This document shows positions 6,952 through 8,294 of a stretch of DNA of 8,294 bases, piece by piece. The notes below the pieces were generated by a model. That model saw only the letters and a list, made by a program, of their open reading frames with translations, ran no database searches and was not told where the DNA came from. The stretch lies in the NCBI GenBank assembly GCA_023436605.1, contig JAEZIQ010000117.1, positions 1 through 8,294 of the forward strand. The letters are read 5' to 3'. Source of the DNA: Actinomycetes bacterium. Its GTDB lineage: Bacteria > Actinomycetota > Thermoleophilia > Solirubrobacterales > 70-9. Position numbers and translations under genes: made by a program. Every line of letters starts with the position of its first letter. The stretch's first letter is position 1.

Positions 6952-7053
6952 GGGTTGTTCGAACCTCCCTGGTTCGGTCGAGACATTGCTTTCGCTTCGT
7001 CGTGGGTTGTGGGTGTAACGGTGGGCAGAGAGCCGGCCGGAGCCAGCGAAAGT
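6952..7053 (-). other. tauC-tauA intergenic region
   Basis: 102 nt without a gene. It holds the tauA ribosome binding site hairpin and an 8-bp perfect inverted repeat (6989-6996 with 7045-7052, CTTTCGCT/AGCGAAAG) spaced by 48 nt. I see no convincing promoter or terminator, so read-through from tauC into tauA is the simplest reading. Confidence 0.5.
6964..6970 (-). promoter_or_regulatory. tauA Shine-Dalgarno site within a small hairpin
   Basis: AGGGAGG on the minus strand, 12 nt before ATG 6951. It is framed by a 6-bp inverted repeat (6960-6965 with 6971-6976, CGAACC/GGTTCG), so part of the site lies in the loop and part in the stem. This is compatible with control of access to the site, but a 6-bp stem can arise by chance. 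Confidence 0.5.
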
Positions 7054-8172
7054 TCAGTGGCCGCGCCAGGGCACGAGCAGACGGTCGGCGAGCCGAATCA
7101 GGCCGTCGATGGCCAGACCACAGATCCCGATCACGATGATTCCGAGCATCACCACGTCAGTCGCGTTGAAGCGCTGCGCATCTGAGACCATGCCGCCGAT
7201 GCCGGGGATGCCATTGATCGTTTCGGCCGCGACCACGGTGGTGAACGAGATGCCGACGGCGAGGCGGATGCCGGTCATCACCTCGGGCAGAACCGAGGGA
7301 ACGGTCACGTGGAGGATGGTCTGGAAACGGTTCGCGCCGAGCATGTGGACGGCGTTGACACGCTCGGCCGGCACGCTTCGTACCGCGTCTGCGGTGGCGA
7401 TCACGATCGGCGGGAAGGCGGCGAGGAAGAGCAGGGTGATTTTCGGCGTGTCGTCAATGCCGAACCAGATCACCAGCAGCGAGAAGTAGGCCAGCGGGGG
7501 CAGGTTCCGCAGGAAGTCGATCGCCGGTCCGAAGATCCAGCGCAGCGGAGTGACCACGGCGAGGATGATCCCCACCGGGACTCCGAGCAGGATTGCGTAG
7601 GCGATGCCCTGGAGCAGCCGGGACATGCTGTACCAGAGGTGCTCCTGAAGGAAGTAGTTCGAGTAGCCGCGGATCCCGTCGTGGTATCCGGTGATCACGA
7701 AGAGCTGTTCGAATACGTCCTGCGGGCCGGGCAGCAGCAACGGCGGCCAGATCTCGGCCGCGGCGATCGCCCACCAGATCCCGATCAGGACGGCGACCGC
7801 TGAAAGCTGGACCGAGGCCTGCTTCACCCAGCGGGGGACCCTTACCCCGTCCCCGTTCGTCTTGCGGTTCTTGCGGTTGGAGGCAGCGGACGGGGAGTCC
7901 TTGGAGGAATTGCTTCCTCCAATGCCCTGGACTCCCCGTCCGTCCGCGTCCGTTTCCCCCAGAGAGGTTGTGCCCTGGCCGCTTTGACCTGGACCGCCAC
8001 CGACGGGAGTGCCTTTGTGTGCCGGTCCACCGGGCGGGGGGAAAGCTTGCGGCTCGGCCGTAGCTCCGGCCGCAAGAGTCGCCTGCGGCCCGACGCTCCG
8101 GTCGGCCGCAGGACTTTCCGGGGCGTCACGCCCCGAAAGCTTCTTGCCATTCTCGATGAAGTTACTCGACAT
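7054..8172 (-). CDS. tauC: Sulfonate ABC transporter permease (TauC/SsuC type) with long atypical N-terminus
   Basis: 372 aa from ATG 8172-8170; TTG 8202 would add 10 residues and GTG 7827-7825 would give 257 aa. Forms the membrane channel for the sulfonate importer. The C-terminal ~260 residues match remembered E. coli TauC closely: IWWAIAA, LLLPGPQDVFEQL, GVPVGIILAVV, LRNLPPLAYFSLLVIWFGID, the EAA-loop region NAVHMLGANRFQTILHVTVP, GIRLAVGISFTTVVAAE and the final LVPWRGH. About six membrane helices are visible. The first ~115 residues are Gly/Pro/Ser/Ala-rich with no helix, are absent from E. coli TauC (275 aa), and are encoded by DNA full of inverted repeats. The N-terminus is therefore either a disordered extension or not translated. 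GTG 7827 gives a family-typical length but has only a weak AAGGG at 11 nt. ATG 8172 has no Shine-Dalgarno site and could be near-leaderless. First gene of the visible operon. Confidence 0.88.
   Translation of the reverse strand: MSSNFIENGKKLSGRDAPESPAADRSVGPQATLAAGATAEPQAFPPPGGPAHKGTPVGGGPGQSGQGTTSLGETDADGRGVQGIGGSNSSKDSPSAASNRKNRKTNGDGVRVPRWVKQASVQLSAVAVLIGIWWAIAAAEIWPPLLLPGPQDVFEQLFVITGYHDGIRGYSNYFLQEHLWYSMSRLLQGIAYAILLGVPVGIILAVVTPLRWIFGPAIDFLRNLPPLAYFSLLVIWFGIDDTPKITLLFLAAFPPIVIATADAVRSVPAERVNAVHMLGANRFQTILHVTVPSVLPEVMTGIRLAVGISFTTVVAAETINGIPGIGGMVSDAQRFNATDVVMLGIIVIGICGLAIDGLIRLADRLLVPWRGH
7887..7942 (-). other. Long nested hairpin (14 + 9 bp) before the TauC membrane core
   Basis: Outer arms 7887-7900 and 7929-7942 pair perfectly over 14 bp (CGGACGGGGAGTCC). 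Inner arms 7901-7909 and 7914-7922 pair perfectly over 9 bp (TTGGAGGAA) with a 4-nt loop. The two stems are continuous on one side and separated by a 6-nt bulge (7923-7928) on the other. The inner stem sequesters a GGAGG on the transcript. No T-run follows. Confidence 0.82.
8046..8139 (-). repeat. Three adjacent hairpins in the tauC 5' region
   Basis: 8046-8053 pairs with 8069-8076 (8 bp, CTTGCGGC). 8082-8094 pairs with 8101-8112 (12 bp with one bulged base, 6-nt loop). 8114-8125 pairs with 8129-8139 (7 bp plus 4 bp around a bulge, 3-nt loop). The gaps between them are 5 nt and 1 nt. The first two share a TGCGGC arm and may be related copies. An 8-bp direct repeat GAAAGCTT (8041-8048 and 8135-8142) flanks the cluster. 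Confidence 0.75.
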
Positions 8173-8192
8173 TGGAATCGCAAAGTTATCAA
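8166..8192 (-). promoter_or_regulatory. Weak candidate promoter elements and near-leaderless start of tauC
   Basis: TAACTT sits just upstream of ATG 8172 on the minus strand and lies 17 bp after CTGACT (around 8213). The match to a SigA promoter is partial (TGAC core; T-A-n-n-n-T). If real, transcription would start about 4 nt before the ATG, in keeping with the missing Shine-Dalgarno site. This is a tentative call. Confidence 0.22.
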
Positions 8193-8203
8193 ACTTGATC
8201 AAC
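8185..8203. promoter_or_regulatory. AT-rich imperfect palindrome, candidate operator for the sulfonate operon
   Basis: GTTATCAAACTTGATCAAC on the plus strand: GTTATCAA faces TTGATCAAC with one unpaired base. It contains the perfect 8-mer TTGATCAA. It is one of the few AT-rich patches in a GC-rich window and lies just upstream of the first operon gene, where a regulator would bind. No regulator gene is present to match it. Confidence 0.4.
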
Positions 8204-8225
8204 AGAGTCAGGAATCCCCCGTTCT

Positions 8226-8294
8226 GGCTCCTCTCTGCGAGGCCCTCGACCCGGCAACGCCCCGCCCGGCCCCTCTCGGCGAGGCCCTCGACCC
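8226..8294. repeat. Direct repeat with 42-nt period, cut by the window edge
   Basis: 8226-8252 and 8268-8294 are alike at 25 of 27 positions (core CGAGGCCCTCGACCC identical), separated by 15 nt. The array may continue beyond the window. No gene is seen in 8203-8294. Confidence 0.75.

Noticed and set aside
7861..7878. Tandem 9-bp repeat CTTGCGGTT x2
   Set aside because: Only two short units; they simply encode a repeated Asn-Arg-Lys in the basic patch before the TauC core.
8226..8294. CRISPR array
   Set aside because: Only two units with a 15-nt interval, too short for a spacer, and no cas genes.

Overview
The window is GC-rich, and every gene I can support lies on the minus strand. It reads right to left as a sulfonate uptake and desulfonation operon, followed by a separately promoted secreted hydrolase. 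The high GC, frequent GTG/TTG starts, the Ser/Thr/Asp-rich lipoprotein linker and the Lys-rich secreted protein suggest a high-GC actinobacterium. A Thermoleophilia/Solirubrobacterales-type organism is my guess from style, not something the sequence proves.

Layout in transcription order. 8294-8173: upstream region with a 42-nt-period direct repeat at the window edge and an AT-rich palindrome that could be an operator. 8172-7054: TauC-type permease whose first ~115 codons are low-complexity and full of GC-rich inverted repeats. 6951-5836: TauA-type lipoprotein binding protein. 5839-4973: TauB-type ATPase, whose first ~30 codons hold two near-ideal hairpins. 4969-3839: SsuD-type FMNH2-dependent alkanesulfonate monooxygenase. 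3842-2703: polytopic membrane protein of unknown function. After a strong-looking promoter at 2718-2690, 2605-1 encodes a secreted CocE/NonD (X-Pro dipeptidyl-peptidase family) hydrolase that runs off the left edge.

How the genes work together: the lipoprotein captures a sulfonate (the TauA resemblance points to taurine or a similar small sulfonate). The TauC/TauB pair imports it. SsuD splits the C-S bond with FMNH2 and O2, releasing sulfite and an aldehyde. No flavin reductase (SsuE), TauD dioxygenase or CysB/Cbl-like regulator is visible. The last four genes of the unit are packed with junctions of +3 nt or -4 nt, and three of them appear to start with TTG, TTG and GTG, which suggests translational coupling.

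The most unusual signals are the two groups of strong inverted repeats at the 5' ends of tauB and tauC. They are either transcribed control structures, implying shorter proteins, or palindromic elements tolerated inside N-terminal coding sequence. The next most interesting item is the uncharacterised membrane protein coupled to ssuD by a GTGA stop/start overlap.
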